From Puniceicoccales bacterium (GTDB lineage Bacteria; Verrucomicrobiota; Verrucomicrobiia; Opitutales; UBA953), in contig JAISSQ010000143.1 in the NCBI GenBank assembly GCA_031273045.1, forward strand, positions 1-51,846: a stretch of DNA of 51,846 nt, in the 5' to 3' direction. Both the position numbers and the translations under genes were made by a program. The notes under the pieces were generated by a model, which was given only the letters and a program-made list of their open reading frames with translations, had not been told where the DNA came from and ran no database searches. Of this stretch, positions 27,901 through 30,900 are shown in pieces (position 1 is the first letter of the stretch; every line of letters begins with the position of its first letter).

Positions 27901-30900
27901 GGAACCCTCGCCATCGGCGGCGACGGCAACATCGGGCGCGGGCTGAACCTGCTCGACGGCGGCGCGCTGCGGCTCGCCGGCGCGCCCGACGCCGCCTCGC
28001 TCGACCCCGCGCGCTACACGCGCAACTGGGTCGTCGGCGCGAACGGCGGCAGCATCAGCAGCACCTACTCGGTGCGGTTCGACGGCGACATCGCCGGCGA
28101 CGGCTCGGCGGCGGCGAAACTCGTCAAGACCGGCGCCGCGCACGTCGGCGGCCTGATTACCGCGCCGCTCGCGGTCATCGAGTTCAACGGGGTCGTGTCC
28201 GTCGCGTTCGAGGTGCGCGAGGGCGCGGTCGGCGGCAGCGGCTCGCTCTCGAACGTCACCTTCGCCGCCGGAACCGTCATCTCGCCCGGCGCCGACGGCT
28301 TGGAGCAGACCGAGGGACGCGCGGGACGCGCCACCGACGCCATCGGCACGCTGCGCGTCGGCACGCTCGATGCCGCCGGCAACGCGGTCACCACGCGCTT
28401 CGAGGGCGTCACGTTCCACTACGACCTCGGCAGCGAGGGCGGCTCGGACTGGGTGCGCGCGAGCGGCGACGCCTACTACGGCGCGTCGAACACGTTCGAC
28501 CTGAACTACACCGGCGGCGGCTCCGCGACCGAGAACGTCTGGGGCACCGGCGCGTTCATCGTGCTTTCCGCCGACGGCGCGCTGGGCGTCGCCGACGGCG
28601 CGCTCGCCAACACGTCGTTCTCCTATCGCGGCGTCTCGATGGACAGCGAGAGTTCGCGCGTGAAGGCGATCCTCGCCATCGCCGGCGAGCGCGGCGAGAA
28701 CCTCGTCCTGAACACCTACGCGACCGCCAGCACCGACATGGTGTGGAACGGCACCGCCACCGAGAACGTCTGGGCGAAGGGCGCGGCCTCGACGCTGAAC
28801 TGGTCTGAAATCGGCGCGCCGGTGACGTTCCAGGACGGCGACAACGTGACGTTCACCGGCAACGGCTCGCAGAAGACAATCCACGTCACCACCGAGGGCG
28901 GCGGCGTCGTCGTCGGACACATGGTCGTTGACGCGCCGGACTTCACGTTCGACGGCGGCAAAATCGTGGGCGTCGCGACGCGCTACTCCGGCGGCGGCGG
29001 CGAGGCGAACGGCGCGCTCGACATCCTCGCCGGCGCCACGAACGTGGTGTTCGCGAACGACGTGGACTTCGCCGCGCTCAACGTCGCCGGCGGCTCCTCG
29101 GTCGAGTTCCAGCGCTTGGCGAACTTCGACAGCGTGAGCATCGCGCCGGCCTCGACGGTCACGCTCTCCGGCGCCGGCGCGTTCGGCGGGGACGTGACCG
29201 CCATCCAGAACGACGGCTCGCTCGTCATCGCGCGCACCGACGGGCGCGCCTACTCGCTCGCCGCGAACATCACCGGCAGCGGCGCGCTCGACATCGAGGC
29301 GCGCGACGGAACGGTCGAACTCACCGGCGCCAACACCTACACGGGCGCGACGACGGTGCGCGACGGCGTGCTGGTCATCGCGTCCGACGCGAATGTCGGC
29401 GGCGCGGAGACGGAGGGCGTGCTCGACGCCGGCTCGCTCGACCTGTCGAAGGGCTTGAACTTCGCCAAGGCGTGGGCGCTCACGGAGCGCGGCGGCGCGT
29501 TGGTCGCCGGCGAGACGCCTTCGGGCGCGACGGCGGCGGTGGTGTTCTCCGGCGCAATCACCGGACCGGGCGCGCTCGCCAAGCGCGGCGCGGGCAAAAT
29601 CACGCTCACCGGCAGCGTCGGGCACACGGGCGACACGAACGTCGAGAACGGCGCGGTCGAAATCAGCGGCACGCTGGGCGAGCGCGACACGCCGGACGCC
29701 GGCAGCGGCTACACTTACCGCGCGAACATCGGCGTCGGCGCCGGCGAGTCCGAGACGGAGACGGCGCGGCTGGTGTTCGCGCAGAGCGTCGCGCAGACGC
29801 TCGCCGGCACCGTCACCGGTCTCGGAACGGTCGAGAAGGACGGCGCGGAGAAACTCGCGCTGACCAACGCGGAGGTGACGCACACGGTGTCGCACTGGGT
29901 CAACACGCGCGGCGAAATCAGCGTCGCCGGCGGCATCACGACGCGCGAAATCAACAACGCGGGGACGTTCCTCGCGGGCGGCGCGGCGTTGCCGGCGGGC
30001 GGGAGCGCGGAGGCGTTGTCGCTCGAAGAGGCGGCGGCGCTGGGCGGCTCGGTGAGCGTCTCGGCGGCGCCGGCGCTCGGCTCGTCGTTGAAGACGGGCG
30101 AGCAGTGGGGCTTGAGCAACAGCGGGACGTTCGTCGCCGGCTCGCTCATCGCGGTCGAGACGGCGGCGGTGGCGTCGGCGGCGGAGGCGCAGGGCGCGAA
30201 GCCGTCGGCGTTGCTGCGGAACACGGGGACGCTCGTGGTGGCGTCGGCGTTCGTCGGCGGCGATCAAGCGTCGCTGTTCACGAACACCGGCACCGCGGTC
30301 GTCGGAAAGACGCTCTCCGGCGCGGTGCGGCTCGAAAACGCGGGCGCGCTCACCGCGGGCGAAATCGCGCTGGTCGCGGCGGCGTCGGTTGACACGGCGC
30401 GCGGGACGGACGTCTCCGGCTCGCTCTCGAACACGGGGACGCTGTCGGTGACGGGCAAAATCACGACGGCGAAGGCGTTTGAAAACGCGGCGCTGGGTCA
30501 CGTCACCGCCGGCGCGCTCGAAGTGGCGTCGGGCGGGTTGAACAACGCCGGCTCGACGGTGCTCACCGGCGGCGACGGCGCGCTCGTCACCGGCGGCTTC
30601 ACGAACACGGGGGCGTTCACGGCGCAACGCATCACGCTGGGCGACAGCGTCAGCGGCGCGGTGCTCGACAACGCGGGCGCGCTGACGGTCGCGGGCGAGG
30701 TGGTCAGCGACGCGGGTGGCGCGCGCATCAGCGACACCGCCGGCCTGATTGAGGGCAGCGTGACGAACCGCGACGGCGGCGCGCTCGTGGCGTGGCGCAT
30801 CAAGGGCGCGTTCGACAACTCGGCTTACGGTGAGGGCGCGACGTCGTCGGCGACGGTCGGCGCGGTCACCGGCAACGTGACCAATTCCGGCGCGCTGCAC